This document shows, in pieces, positions 50,584-60,425 of a stretch of 64,000 bases of DNA. The position numbers and the translations under genes were made by a program. Numbering within the stretch: position 1 is the first letter of the stretch; each line of letters begins with the position of its first letter. The DNA is from Mycolicibacterium anyangense (lineage in GTDB: Bacteria; Actinomycetota; Actinomycetes; Mycobacteriales; Mycobacteriaceae): NCBI RefSeq assembly GCF_010731855.1, contig NZ_AP022620.1:5146001-5210000 (forward strand), written 5' to 3'. The notes under the pieces are model-generated. The model was not told the DNA's origin and ran no database searches. It saw nothing but the letters and a program-made list of their open reading frames with translations.

Positions 50584-50606
50584 AGTTCTTCGCTGATCGC
50601 AGAACT
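50584..50606. promoter_or_regulatory. Inverted repeat upstream of the TetR gene, candidate operator
   Basis: AGTTCT and AGAACT are six-base perfect arms 11 bases apart; with two more paired bases the match is 8 of 10 per arm. The element ends 13 bases before the TetR ATG in the 119-base gap shared with the divergent DUF3060 gene. Spacing is compatible with a TetR dimer. Confidence 0.45.
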
Positions 50607-50619
50607 GAAGGGCCAGGGC

Positions 50620-51252
50620 ATGACATCACAACCGGCATCCGCGGGCGGGCGGTCGCGCGCCGGGACCCGGTCGTCGGCGCGCTCGGCCAAACTCAGCCGC
50701 GAGGTCATCGTCAACGCGGCGCTGACGTTCCTGGACCGGGAAGGCTGGGATGCGCTGACCATCAACGCGCTGGCCACCCAGCTCGGGACCAAGGGTCCCT
50801 CGCTGTACAACCACGTCCACAGTCTCGAAGACCTGCGCCGGACCGTCCGTATGCACGTCATCGACGACATCCTGCAGATGCTGAGCACGGTGGGGCAGGG
50901 GCGCACCCGCGACGACGCGGTGATGGCGATGGCCAGTGCCTATCGCAGCTACGCCCATCACCACCCGGGCCGCTACTCGGCGTTCACCCGGATGCCGTTG
51001 GAGGGTGACGACCCGGAGTTCACCGCGGCTTCCCACGCGGCGGCGGCGCCGGTCATCGAGGTCCTGGCCTCCTACGGCCTGGACGGCGAGGACGCCTACT
51101 ACGCGTCCCTGGAGTTCTGGGCAGCCCTGCACGGTTTCGTCCTGCTGGAGATGACCGGGGTCATGAACGAGGTGGACACCGACGCCGTGTTCACCGATAT
51201 GGTGCTGCGGTTGGCGGTCGGGATGGCCCACCGCAACGGTGCCGGCGGCTGA
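50620..51252 (+). CDS. TetR/AcrR-family regulator
   Basis: A 210-residue TetR protein, positionally Rv0681. A basic, disordered N-tail (SAGGRSRAGTRSSARSAKLS) precedes the helix-turn-helix REVIVNAALTFLDREGWDALTINALATQLGTKGPSLYNHVHSLEDL. The C-terminal ligand domain contains SYAHHHPGRYSAFTRMP and YYASLEFWAALHGFVLLEMTG, as in TetR_C_33/WHG-type members. It stands alone just before the rpsL promoter region and may regulate itself and the divergent lipoprotein. The ligand is unknown. Confidence 0.92.
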   Translation: MTSQPASAGGRSRAGTRSSARSAKLSREVIVNAALTFLDREGWDALTINALATQLGTKGPSLYNHVHSLEDLRRTVRMHVIDDILQMLSTVGQGRTRDDAVMAMASAYRSYAHHHPGRYSAFTRMPLEGDDPEFTAASHAAAAPVIEVLASYGLDGEDAYYASLEFWAALHGFVLLEMTGVMNEVDTDAVFTDMVLRLAVGMAHRNGAGG

Positions 51253-51337
51253 CGCAGTTCAGGGGGTTGCGGGAACCAACGCCGACATTCCTGCGTTGAC
51301 CTGCGGTAAGGCCCTCGAAAAGCCCCGTACACCGAGT

Positions 51338-51366
51338 TTGGAGGGGCGTGCGGAGCCTGGTATTGT
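51338..51366 (+). promoter_or_regulatory. Candidate strong promoter of the str operon (rpsL)
   Basis: TTGGAG (51338-51343), a 17-base spacer and TATTGT (51361-51366), with TG one base before the -10 hexamer (extended -10). The -10 is the same hexamer as the best rpoB candidate. It predicts a leader of about 195 bases (51374-51568), which has GC-rich pairing potential around 51395-51420 but no gene. The gene-free stretch 51253-51568 holds nothing else I can name. Confidence 0.7.
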
Positions 51367-51568
51367 GGGAGCTCGTGCCTGGCCAATAGGGGCGCTCGCG
51401 GGGACGCGTGCGCGCACGCCGGGCAAATTCGCATGTCCAGTATGCATCGGATTCGACCGGTGCTCAGCGCGTGCGACACGCCCGGACGCGGGGTACGCGG
51501 CAGGGCGAAAAGTGCAGTACAGAGACTTGAAGACCGCCGAAAGACGACGAGAGACAGAAAGCCGGTAG

Positions 51569-51943
51569 ATGCCAACCATTCAGCAGCTGGTCCGCAAGGG
51601 TCGCCGCGACAAGATCGCCAAGGTGAAGACCGCGGCCCTCAAGGGCAGCCCGCAGCGCCGTGGTGTGTGCACCCGCGTGTACACCACCACCCCGAAGAAG
51701 CCGAACTCGGCGCTTCGCAAGGTTGCGCGCGTGAAGCTGACCAGCCAGGTCGAGGTCACCGCCTACATCCCCGGTGAGGGTCACAACCTGCAGGAGCACT
51801 CGATGGTGCTCGTGCGTGGTGGTCGTGTGAAGGACCTCCCCGGTGTCCGCTACAAGATCATCCGCGGCTCGCTGGACACCCAGGGTGTCAAGAACCGCAA
51901 GCAGGCCCGCAGCCGTTACGGCGCCAAGAAGGAGAAGAGCTAA
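51569..51943 (+). CDS. rpsL: 30S ribosomal protein S12
   Basis: A 124-residue S12 at the decoding centre, where it monitors codon-anticodon pairing. It carries [18 protein letters not shown] and [19 protein letters not shown]. Both lysines associated with streptomycin resistance (Lys43 and Lys88 in mycobacterial numbering) are present as wild type. It starts the str operon at ATG 51569. Its stop shares one base with the rpsG ATG (TAATG), so the pair are translationally coupled. Confidence 0.98.
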
Positions 51944-52413
51944 TGCCGCGCAAGGGCCCCGCTCCCAAGCGTCCCCTCGTCAACGACCCGGTCTACGGGT
52001 CGCAGCTGGTGACCCAGCTGGTCAACAAGGTGCTCCTGGATGGGAAGAAGTCCCTCGCCGAGCGCATCGTCTACGGTGCCCTCGAGCAGGCGCGCGAGAA
52101 GACCGGCACCGATCCGGTCGTGACCCTCAAGCGGGCCATGGACAACGTCAAGCCGGCCCTCGAGGTCCGCAGCCGCCGTGTCGGTGGCGCCACCTACCAG
52201 GTGCCCGTCGAGGTTCGTCCCGACCGCTCGACCACGCTGGCTCTGCGCTGGCTGGTCAGCTTCTCCAAGCAGCGCCGTGAGAAGACCATGATCGAGCGGC
52301 TCGCCAACGAGATCCTGGACGCCAGCAATGGCCTGGGTGCCGCCGTCAAGCGACGCGAGGACACCCACAAGATGGCCGAGGCGAACCGGGCCTTCGCGCA
52401 CTACCGCTGGTGA
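51943..52413 (+). CDS. rpsG: 30S ribosomal protein S7
   Basis: A 156-residue S7, the primary assembly protein of the 30S head that binds 16S rRNA and contacts the E-site tRNA. The N-terminus [46 protein letters not shown] and the arm [28 protein letters not shown] are characteristic. It ends [14 protein letters not shown], the normal actinobacterial terminus. It overlaps rpsL by one base; a stable hairpin follows before fusA. Confidence 0.98.
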   Translation: MPRKGPAPKRPLVNDPVYGSQLVTQLVNKVLLDGKKSLAERIVYGALEQAREKTGTDPVVTLKRAMDNVKPALEVRSRRVGGATYQVPVEVRPDRSTTLALRWLVSFSKQRREKTMIERLANEILDASNGLGAAVKRREDTHKMAEANRAFAHYRW

Positions 52414-52417
52414 CACC

Positions 52418-52441
52418 GACCCGCGCACCGTTGCGCGGGTC
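52418..52441 (+). promoter_or_regulatory. Stable hairpin between rpsG and fusA
   Basis: A perfect 10-base stem (GACCCGCGCA with TGCGCGGGTC) with a four-base loop starts five bases after the rpsG stop. It has no T-run, so it is more likely an mRNA processing or 3'-stabilising element, or a weak attenuator, than a terminator. Confidence 0.7.
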
Positions 52442-52486
52442 CACCACCACAAGCATTAACTCAAGCGAAAGAGTGGGAATTTAGCC

Positions 52487-54589
52487 GTGGCACAGGACGT
52501 GTTGACCGACCTCACGAAGGTCCGCAACATCGGCATCATGGCGCACATCGACGCCGGCAAGACGACGACGACTGAGCGCATCCTCTTCTACACCGGTATC
52601 AGCTACAAGATCGGTGAGGTGCACGACGGCGCCGCCACGATGGACTGGATGGAGCAGGAGCAGGAGCGGGGTATCACCATCACCTCGGCTGCGACCACCT
52701 GCTTCTGGAACGACAACCAGATCAACATCATCGATACGCCGGGCCACGTCGACTTCACCGTCGAGGTGGAGCGCTCGCTGCGTGTGCTCGATGGCGCCGT
52801 GGCCGTCTTCGACGGCAAGGAGGGCGTCGAGCCGCAGTCCGAGCAGGTGTGGCGTCAGGCCGACAAGTACGACGTCCCGCGCATCTGCTTCGTCAACAAG
52901 ATGGACAAGCTGGGCGCGGACTTCTACTTCTCCGTGCAGACGATGAAGGATCGCCTCGGCGCCAACGTCATCCCGATCCAGCTGCCGATCGGCTCCGAAG
53001 GTGACTTCGAGGGTGTCGTCGACCTGGTCGAGATGACCGCCAAGGTATGGACCGGTGAGACCAAGCTCGGCGAGAAGTACGACGTCGTCGAGATCCCCGC
53101 GGACCTTCAGGAGAAGGCCGAGGAGTACCGCACCGCGATGATCGAGGCTGTCGCCGAGACCGACGAGGCGCTGCTGGAGAAGTACCTGGGCGGCGAGGAA
53201 CTCACCGTCGAGGAGATCAAGGGCGGCCTGCGCAAGCTGACGATCAGCAGCGAGGCCTACCCGGTGCTGTGCGGCTCGGCGTTCAAGAACAAGGGCGTGC
53301 AGCCCATGCTGGACGCGGTGATCGACTACCTGCCGAACCCGCTCGACGTTCCGGCCGCCGAGGGACACGTCCCCGGCAAGGAAGACGAGATCATCTCGCG
53401 CAAGCCGTCGGCCGACGAGCCGTTCTCGGGCCTGGCCTTCAAGGTCGCCACGCACCCGTTCTTCGGCAAGCTGACCTACGTCCGCGTCTACTCGGGCAAG
53501 GTCGACTCCGGCGCCCAGGTCGTCAACTCGACCAAGGGCAAGAAGGAGCGCCTGGGCAAGCTGTTCCAGATGCACTCCAACAAGGAGAACCCGGTCGACA
53601 CGGCGTCCGCCGGCCACATCTACGCGGTCATCGGCCTCAAGGACACCACCACCGGTGACACCTTGTGCGATCCGAACCACCAGATCGTGCTGGAGTCGAT
53701 GACCTTCCCCGATCCGGTCATCGAGGTCGCCATCGAGCCCAAGACCAAGAGCGACCAGGAGAAGCTGGGCACGGCCATCCAGAAGCTGGCCGAAGAGGAC
53801 CCGACCTTCAAGGTGCACCTGGACCAGGACACCGGCCAGACCGTCATCGGCGGTATGGGCGAGCTGCACCTGGACATCCTGGTGGACCGCATGCGCCGAG
53901 AGTTCAAGGTCGAGGCCAACGTCGGCAAGCCGCAGGTGGCCTACCGCGAGACGATTCGCCGCCCGGCCAAGAACGTCGAGTACACCCACAAGAAGCAGAC
54001 CGGTGGTTCCGGCCAGTTCGCGAAGGTGATCATCGACCTCGAGCCGTTCACCGGCGAGGACGGTGCGACCTACGAGTTCGAGAACAAGGTCACCGGTGGC
54101 CGCATCCCGCGTGAGTACATCCCGTCGGTGGACGCCGGCGCGCAGGACGCCATGCAGTACGGCGTGCTGGCCGGCTACCCGCTGGTGAACGTCAAGGTCA
54201 CCCTGCTCGACGGTGCCTACCACGACGTCGACTCGTCGGAAATGGCCTTCAAGGTGGCCGGTTCGCAGGCGTTGAAGAAGGCCGCCGCAGCGGCTCAGCC
54301 GGTCATCCTGGAGCCGATCATGGCCGTGGAAGTCACCACCCCTGAGGACTACATGGGTGATGTGATCGGCGACCTGAACTCCCGCCGTGGTCAGATCCAG
54401 GCCATGGAGGAGCGCAGCGGTGCGCGCGTCGTCAAGGCGCAGGTTCCGCTGTCGGAGATGTTCGGCTACGTCGGCGACCTTCGGTCGAAGACCCAGGGCC
54501 GGGCTAACTACTCCATGGTGTTCGACTCGTACGCCGAAGTTCCGGCGAACGTGTCGAAGGAGATCATCGCGAAGGCGACGGGTCAGTAA
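52487..54589 (+). CDS. fusA: Elongation factor G
   Basis: A 700-residue EF-G, the GTPase that drives translocation on the ribosome. G motifs are [16 protein letters not shown] (G1), [11 protein letters not shown] (G2), [17 protein letters not shown] (G3) and [10 protein letters not shown] (G4). Domain IV begins near [19 protein letters not shown] and domain V ends in [30 protein letters not shown]. It starts at GTG 52487, with GAGTGGGA about ten bases upstream. It is the third gene of the str operon. No alteration suggestive of fusidic-acid resistance was sought in detail. Confidence 0.98.
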   Translation: MAQDVLTDLTKVRNIGIMAHIDAGKTTTTERILFYTGISYKIGEVHDGAATMDWMEQEQERGITITSAATTCFWNDNQINIIDTPGHVDFTVEVERSLRVLDGAVAVFDGKEGVEPQSEQVWRQADKYDVPRICFVNKMDKLGADFYFSVQTMKDRLGANVIPIQLPIGSEGDFEGVVDLVEMTAKVWTGETKLGEKYDVVEIPADLQEKAEEYRTAMIEAVAETDEALLEKYLGGEELTVEEIKGGLRKLTISSEAYPVLCGSAFKNKGVQPMLDAVIDYLPNPLDVPAAEGHVPGKEDEIISRKPSADEPFSGLAFKVATHPFFGKLTYVRVYSGKVDSGAQVVNSTKGKKERLGKLFQMHSNKENPVDTASAGHIYAVIGLKDTTTGDTLCDPNHQIVLESMTFPDPVIEVAIEPKTKSDQEKLGTAIQKLAEEDPTFKVHLDQDTGQTVIGGMGELHLDILVDRMRREFKVEANVGKPQVAYRETIRRPAKNVEYTHKKQTGGSGQFAKVIIDLEPFTGEDGATYEFENKVTGGRIPREYIPSVDAGAQDAMQYGVLAGYPLVNVKVTLLDGAYHDVDSSEMAFKVAGSQALKKAAAAAQPVILEPIMAVEVTTPEDYMGDVIGDLNSRRGQIQAMEERSGARVVKAQVPLSEMFGYVGDLRSKTQGRANYSMVFDSYAEVPANVSKEIIAKATGQ

Positions 54590-54714
54590 GCGGAGCGGAC
54601 GGCCCAATAGGGTAGAGCTCAGTAGTAAGACTGGCCTGTCGGCTTGGCAGACCACACAACTGAAAAACAACAACCTGCTTTAAAAGCACCAACACAGTCC
54701 AGGAGGACACAGAA

Positions 54715-55905
54715 GTGGCGAAGGCGAAGTTCGAGCGGACGAAGCCGCACGTCAACATCGGGACCATCGGTCACGTTGACCACGGCAAGACCACGCTGAC
54801 TGCAGCAATCACCAAGGTTCTGCACGACAAGTACCCCGATTTGAACGAGTCGCGCGCATTCGACCAGATCGACAATGCGCCCGAAGAGCGTCAGCGTGGT
54901 ATCACCATCAACATCTCGCATGTTGAGTACCAGACCGACAAGCGCCACTACGCCCACGTGGACGCCCCCGGTCACGCTGACTACATCAAGAACATGATCA
55001 CCGGTGCCGCCCAGATGGACGGCGCGATCCTGGTGGTTGCCGCCACCGACGGCCCGATGCCCCAGACTCGTGAGCACGTGCTGCTCGCCCGTCAGGTCGG
55101 CGTGCCCTACATCCTGGTTGCGCTGAACAAGTCGGACATGGTGGACGACGAGGAGCTCCTCGAGCTCGTCGAGATGGAGGTCCGCGAACTGCTGGCCGCC
55201 CAGGAGTTCGACGAGGACGCCCCGGTGGTCCGCGTCTCGGCGCTCAAGGCGCTCGAAGGCGACGAGAAGTGGGTCAAGTCCGTCGAAGAGCTGATGGACG
55301 CCGTCGACGCCTCGATCCCGGATCCGGTTCGTGAGACCGACAAGCCGTTCCTGATGCCCGTCGAGGACGTCTTCACCATCACCGGCCGCGGCACCGTGGT
55401 CACTGGTCGCGTCGAGCGTGGCGTGATCAACGTGAACGAAGAGGTCGAGATCGTCGGCATCCGCCCGGGTGTCACCAAGACCACCGTCACCGGTGTCGAG
55501 ATGTTCCGCAAGCTGCTCGACCAGGGCCAGGCCGGCGACAACGTCGGTCTGCTGGTTCGTGGTGTCAAGCGTGAGGACGTCGAGCGCGGCCAGGTCATCG
55601 TGAAGCCCGGCACCACCACCCCGCACACCGAGTTCGAGGGCAGCGTCTACATCCTGTCCAAGGACGAGGGCGGCCGGCACACGCCGTTCTTCAACAACTA
55701 CCGTCCGCAGTTCTACTTCCGTACCACGGACGTGACCGGCGTGGTGACCCTGCCCGAGGGCACCGAGATGGTGATGCCCGGTGACAACACCGACATCTCC
55801 GTCAAGCTGATCCAGCCCGTCGCCATGGACGAGGGCCTGCGCTTCGCGATCCGCGAGGGCGGCCGTACCGTCGGCGCCGGCCGGGTTACCAAGATCCTCA
55901 AGTGA
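54715..55905 (+). CDS. tuf: Elongation factor Tu
   Basis: A 396-residue EF-Tu, which delivers aminoacyl-tRNA to the ribosome. G motifs are [51 protein letters not shown] and [12 protein letters not shown]. Domain II and III signatures ([53 protein letters not shown]) are intact, and the protein ends [12 protein letters not shown] 54715 follows AGGAGG eight bases upstream. A 125-base gap after fusA may carry a second promoter. A terminator closes the operon. Confidence 0.98.
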   Translation: MAKAKFERTKPHVNIGTIGHVDHGKTTLTAAITKVLHDKYPDLNESRAFDQIDNAPEERQRGITINISHVEYQTDKRHYAHVDAPGHADYIKNMITGAAQMDGAILVVAATDGPMPQTREHVLLARQVGVPYILVALNKSDMVDDEELLELVEMEVRELLAAQEFDEDAPVVRVSALKALEGDEKWVKSVEELMDAVDASIPDPVRETDKPFLMPVEDVFTITGRGTVVTGRVERGVINVNEEVEIVGIRPGVTKTTVTGVEMFRKLLDQGQAGDNVGLLVRGVKREDVERGQVIVKPGTTTPHTEFEGSVYILSKDEGGRHTPFFNNYRPQFYFRTTDVTGVVTLPEGTEMVMPGDNTDISVKLIQPVAMDEGLRFAIREGGRTVGAGRVTKILK

Positions 55906-55931
55906 TCTGAGTACCTAGCTCTGCTGCGAAG

Positions 55932-55968
55932 CGGCGCTCACCTTCGGGTGGGCGCCGTTTTCGTTTTT
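55932..55968 (+). terminator. Intrinsic terminator after tuf
   Basis: An 11-base stem with one G-T pair (CGGCGCTCACC with GGTGGGCGCCG) and a TTCG tetraloop is followed by TTTTCGTTTTT. It starts 27 bases after the tuf stop. Confidence 0.93.
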
Positions 55969-56022
55969 CGGCCGGCGCTGCGGTGCTACGCTGCGGCATC
56001 TTCTGGAGTCGGGAATGGGGAC

Positions 56023-56301
56023 GTGGAGTACGACGACGTCGCGCAGCGGACATATTCGGTGCCGACCGTGATCGGCGGTGCCGGTCTGGTCGCGGTGTTG
56101 GCCGCCATCGTCGTCGCGGTGATCATGGTCGGCGAAACCAGCATGAACGCCGTTCCCCGCCGTGTCCCCGCTGTCATGCCCACGGCCACAACCGCATTCG
56201 CCCATCCCGCGACACCGGCGCCGGCAACGCCCGCCGGTGATACCGCCTTCTTCGGACAACTGCCGCACGTGCCGACGGTAGGCCAGGTCCTGGCGCCGTA
56301 A
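56023..56301 (+). CDS. Small single-pass membrane protein of unknown function
   Basis: A possible 92-residue protein starting at GTG 56023: VEYDDVAQRTYSVPTVIGG, then one hydrophobic segment VAVLAAIVVAVIMVG, then an Ala/Pro/Thr-rich exported tail ending LPHVPTVGQVLAP. A GGGG stretch lies just upstream as a weak ribosome binding site. The layout (short cytoplasmic head, one helix, Pro/Ala tail) is common for small mycobacterial envelope proteins. I do not recognise the family and coding status is moderately supported only. Confidence 0.5.
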   Translation: MEYDDVAQRTYSVPTVIGGAGLVAVLAAIVVAVIMVGETSMNAVPRRVPAVMPTATTAFAHPATPAPATPAGDTAFFGQLPHVPTVGQVLAP

Positions 56302-56388
56302 TTGCCAGCATTCTCCCAGCTCCAGCAAGCCCATCCTCGCCGGTCAGATGGCGCTAGTCTGTCTCCGACACAGGAAGGGCACAGCAAC

Positions 56389-57237
56389 ATGTTGGTGCGG
56401 TATCTGAAGGCACAGCTCACAGTTCTGCTGTTCGGCGGTCTGGTGGGGCCGATCTTCCTGATCGTCTACTTCGCTCTGGGACCGATGGCCCAGCCCTACA
56501 TCAACTGGATGTTCTGGGTCGGGTTGCTCATCACCGCCGCCGACGTGCTGATCGCGCTGTGGCTGACCAACGCCGGCGTCAAAGCCGCGGCACGCCATCA
56601 ACAGCTGACCCAGACCGGTGTACTGACCCTCGTATCCATCAACGGGATCAGCGACACGTCCTGGTTCGTCAACGATCAGCAGATGATCAAGGTCAACCTG
56701 CACTTCGAAGGGCCTGGTTTCGCGCCGTTCGACGCACAGGAAACGATGGCGTCCAGCCCGGCGCGGATGCAGATCATCAATAGCCACCATCTGGTCGCTC
56801 TGGTTGACCCGGCCACCCAGAAGTACGAGATCGACTGGGGCGCCAGTGCTCTGATCGCCGGCACAGTTCCGGCGCAGTTCACCTCGACCAGTGACAACCG
56901 GACCTACGATCTGCGCGGCCAGATCGGTCCGCTGATGCAGATTCTGCAGATCCTGCGGGCCAACGGCATCGCGGCCGATCACGTTGTCGACCTCCGGTCC
57001 AACCCGGTGGCGCGGGAGCAGGTGATGGCCGTCGTCCGGCAGGCCGCGGGCGCCCAGCCGACCGCAGCGCCTCCCGCCGCCCCGGTGGCACCCCCGATGC
57101 CGGCACCATTCCTGGGTGCGCCGCCGGAGCCGACGACGGCCCAGCGGCTGCAGGAGCTCGAGACCTTGCGCGCCACCGGCACCATCACCGAAGCCGAGTA
57201 CGCGACCAAGCGTCAGCAGATCCTGTCCGAACTCTGA
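56389..57237 (+). CDS. Membrane protein with C-terminal SHOCT domain
   Basis: A 282-residue protein. Two transmembrane helices at the N-terminus ([21 protein letters not shown] and [18 protein letters not shown]) are followed by a cytoplasmic beta-rich middle region ([30 protein letters not shown]). A Pro/Ala linker leads to a short SHOCT domain ([34 protein letters not shown]), an oligomerisation helix pair. ATG 56389 follows AGGAAGGG. It lies 17 bases before arcA and may be co-transcribed with it. The function is unknown. Confidence 0.8.
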   Translation: MLVRYLKAQLTVLLFGGLVGPIFLIVYFALGPMAQPYINWMFWVGLLITAADVLIALWLTNAGVKAAARHQQLTQTGVLTLVSINGISDTSWFVNDQQMIKVNLHFEGPGFAPFDAQETMASSPARMQIINSHHLVALVDPATQKYEIDWGASALIAGTVPAQFTSTSDNRTYDLRGQIGPLMQILQILRANGIAADHVVDLRSNPVAREQVMAVVRQAAGAQPTAAPPAAPVAPPMPAPFLGAPPEPTTAQRLQELETLRATGTITEAEYATKRQQILSEL

Positions 57238-57254
57238 GGGACGGGGGCAGCGCG

Positions 57255-58502
57255 ATGACCCGTCCGTCCGCCGCCTACGGTGTGCATTCCGAGGTGGGGC
57301 CACTGCGCAAGGTGTTGGTGTGTTCACCAGGGCTGGCCCATGAACGGCTCACCCCGTCCAACTGTGACGACCTGTTGTTCGATGATGTGCTGTGGGTGCA
57401 AAACGCCCGCCGCGACCACCTCGACTTCGTCGCGAAGATGCGCGACCACGGAGTCGACGTCGTCGAACTCCACGACATCCTGGCCGAGACGATGAGCAAC
57501 CCCGTTGCCAGGGCGTGGTTACTCGACCGCGAGATCGTGCCCAACGAGGTCGGACTCGGTCTCGTCGACGAAACGCGTTCGTATCTGGACTCATTGGAGC
57601 CCCGGCAGCTGGCCGCATTCCTGATCGGCGGGATGTCGACCCGCGACCTGCCCACCGAATTGGGTGCGGGTTTCCGCGCCCTGGCCGGTGAGGCCACCGG
57701 TGTCACCGAGTACCTGCTGCCGCCGCTGCCGAACACCCTCTACACCCGCGACACCACCTGCTGGATCTATGGCGGCCTGACGCTCAACCCGTTGTTCTGG
57801 CCAGCCCGGCATGACGAGACCATGCTGATGAAGGCGATCTACGAGTTCCACCCCGACTTCGTGGGCTCCAAGGTGTGGTGGGGCGATCCCGAGAAGGCTT
57901 GGGGGATGGCCACTATCGAGGGTGGCGACGTCCTGGTGCCGGGCAACGGCGTGGTGCTGATCGGGATGAGTGAGCGCAGCTCACGTCAAGCCATCACCCA
58001 GGTTGCCGCCACGCTGTTCGCCCAGGGTGGTGCCGAGAAGGTGATCGTCGCCGGAATGCCGAAACTACGCGCCGCAATGCATCTCGATACGGTGTTCACC
58101 TTCGCCGATCATGACGTGGTGACGATCTATCCCGACATCGTCGACAACATCCAGACCTTCACCCTGACTCCCAGCGACACCGCGCCCGGCCTCGAGGTCG
58201 TCCAGGCCACCAAACCCTTCGTCGAAGTGGTGGCCGAATCGCTTGGCCTGCCCGAGTTGCGGGTGGTCGAGACGGGCGGTTCTGCCTATGACTCCGAACG
58301 TCAACAGTGGGACAGCGGCAACAACCTGGTCGCGGTGTCACCCGGTGTCGTGTTCGCCTATGACCGCAACACCCACACCAACTCGCTGTTGCGCAAGGCC
58401 GGTATCGAGGTCATCACGATCGTGGGTGCCGAATTGGGGCGCGGCCGCGGTGGCGGTCACTGCATGACCTGCCCGATAATCCGCGACTCCATCACGTACT
58501 GA
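57255..58502 (+). CDS. arcA: Arginine deiminase
   Basis: A 415-residue arginine deiminase, converting L-arginine to L-citrulline and ammonia. It has the whole guanidino-modifying fold: [28 protein letters not shown] at the start, [30 protein letters not shown], the Glu-rich [35 protein letters not shown] (catalytic His), and the nucleophile Cys403 in [10 protein letters not shown]. The length is normal. It ends close to the SDR gene. Here it lies next to the ornithine-aminotransferase locus, but no arcB or arcC is present in the window. In M. tuberculosis arcA is elsewhere (Rv1001). Confidence 0.96.
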   Translation: MTRPSAAYGVHSEVGPLRKVLVCSPGLAHERLTPSNCDDLLFDDVLWVQNARRDHLDFVAKMRDHGVDVVELHDILAETMSNPVARAWLLDREIVPNEVGLGLVDETRSYLDSLEPRQLAAFLIGGMSTRDLPTELGAGFRALAGEATGVTEYLLPPLPNTLYTRDTTCWIYGGLTLNPLFWPARHDETMLMKAIYEFHPDFVGSKVWWGDPEKAWGMATIEGGDVLVPGNGVVLIGMSERSSRQAITQVAATLFAQGGAEKVIVAGMPKLRAAMHLDTVFTFADHDVVTIYPDIVDNIQTFTLTPSDTAPGLEVVQATKPFVEVVAESLGLPELRVVETGGSAYDSERQQWDSGNNLVAVSPGVVFAYDRNTHTNSLLRKAGIEVITIVGAELGRGRGGGHCMTCPIIRDSITY

Positions 58503-58645
58503 GCCAATCCGGCCGCGAGTGTGCGGTGTCGTCCGCGACATGCCGCGCCACGCGGATGAGAGCGCACGGTCGCGGCTCCGCCCTCCAGCCGGCTGCTGTT
58601 GCAAGGAGCGGGACGATCAAGAACACGTTTCAGTTGTCTTGCTAG

Positions 58646-59530
<885 letters not shown>

Positions 59531-59543
59531 CCGGCTGATCGGC

Positions 59544-60425
59544 TCAGCCCGGAAGCACCAGCACCGGAACGGGGCTGTGCCGCAGGATCTTTGTGCCGCG
59601 GGACCCGAGGAACACCCGGGCCATGTCACCGCGCGGTGAGGTGCCCAGCGCAAGGATGTCGCCGTCCTGCCATTCGGCGGCGTCCAGCGCCTGATCCCAG
59701 CCGTTGCCGCTGACCACCTGCAGCACCACGTCGTCACCCACCACGCCGTCGGTACGCAGCTTGGCCAGCAGCTCGCGGGCACTCGCCTCCCACGCGGCGA
59801 GGATCGAATCCTCGGCATGCAGACCGACTTCCGGTGGGTACATGGTGCGCCCGCGCACCGCGAAGGTGATCACCCGCAGCGGAACCTCGAGCCGAATCGC
59901 CAAGTCGGCGATGCGCTTGACCACTCCCACAGATTCGGGAGTTCCCGGGTAGCCACAGGTGATGCGGGTCAACGCTCCGGACCGGGCGATGCGGTAACCC
60001 CGCGGTGCGATCGCCAGCGGAACCGGCGAGGAATGCAGCAGCCGGTCGGCGGTCGACCCGACCACCACCTGCCCGAACTGGCCGTTGGATGACGATCCCA
60101 GCACCAGCAGGTCGGCGCCGAGTTCGTCGACCACCTCGGTCAGCCCGCGGGACACCGAGCGGTGGGAATGGCTGTGGTAGGTCACTGCCATCCCGTCGCA
60201 GACCGAATCGAGATAGCGCTGTGCCTCTTGTGCCGAGTCGGCACCGAGTTGTCCTGCCCACGAGGCATATTCGGCGTCGATCCGCGCCGGCGACGGGGTG
60301 GTCCACGGCTTGGGGACGATGGTCGCCACCGTCAGCGACGTGCGCAGTGTCCTGGCCGCACCCACCGCCAGATTCAGCGGGGCGGTACCACTCTTTCCGG
60401 CCAGGTAGCCGACGACGACCGTCAC
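59544..60425 (-). CDS. Tandem universal stress protein
   Basis: A 293-residue protein of two UspA domains. Each ends with an ATP-binding Gly-rich loop (VLGSSSNGQFGQVVVGSTADRLLHSSPVPLAIAP and ALGTSPRGDMARVFLGSRGTKILRHSPVPVLVLP). The first strand TVVVGYLAGKSGTAPLNLAVG is typical. Rv2319c is the corresponding gene in M. tuberculosis, at the end of its roc locus. The GTG start overlaps the permease stop by four bases, so it is the last member of the arginine-catabolism operon. It may sense ATP or coordinate metabolism under stress, but this is inference. Confidence 0.92.
   Translation of the reverse strand: MTVVVGYLAGKSGTAPLNLAVGAARTLRTSLTVATIVPKPWTTPSPARIDAEYASWAGQLGADSAQEAQRYLDSVCDGMAVTYHSHSHRSVSRGLTEVVDELGADLLVLGSSSNGQFGQVVVGSTADRLLHSSPVPLAIAPRGYRIARSGALTRITCGYPGTPESVGVVKRIADLAIRLEVPLRVITFAVRGRTMYPPEVGLHAEDSILAAWEASARELLAKLRTDGVVGDDVVLQVVSGNGWDQALDAAEWQDGDILALGTSPRGDMARVFLGSRGTKILRHSPVPVLVLPG

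Noticed and set aside
51239..51568. A small open frame over the rpsL promoter and leader
   Set aside because: It overlaps the TTGGAG/TATTGT promoter and ends next to rpsL; no ribosome binding site or family resemblance.
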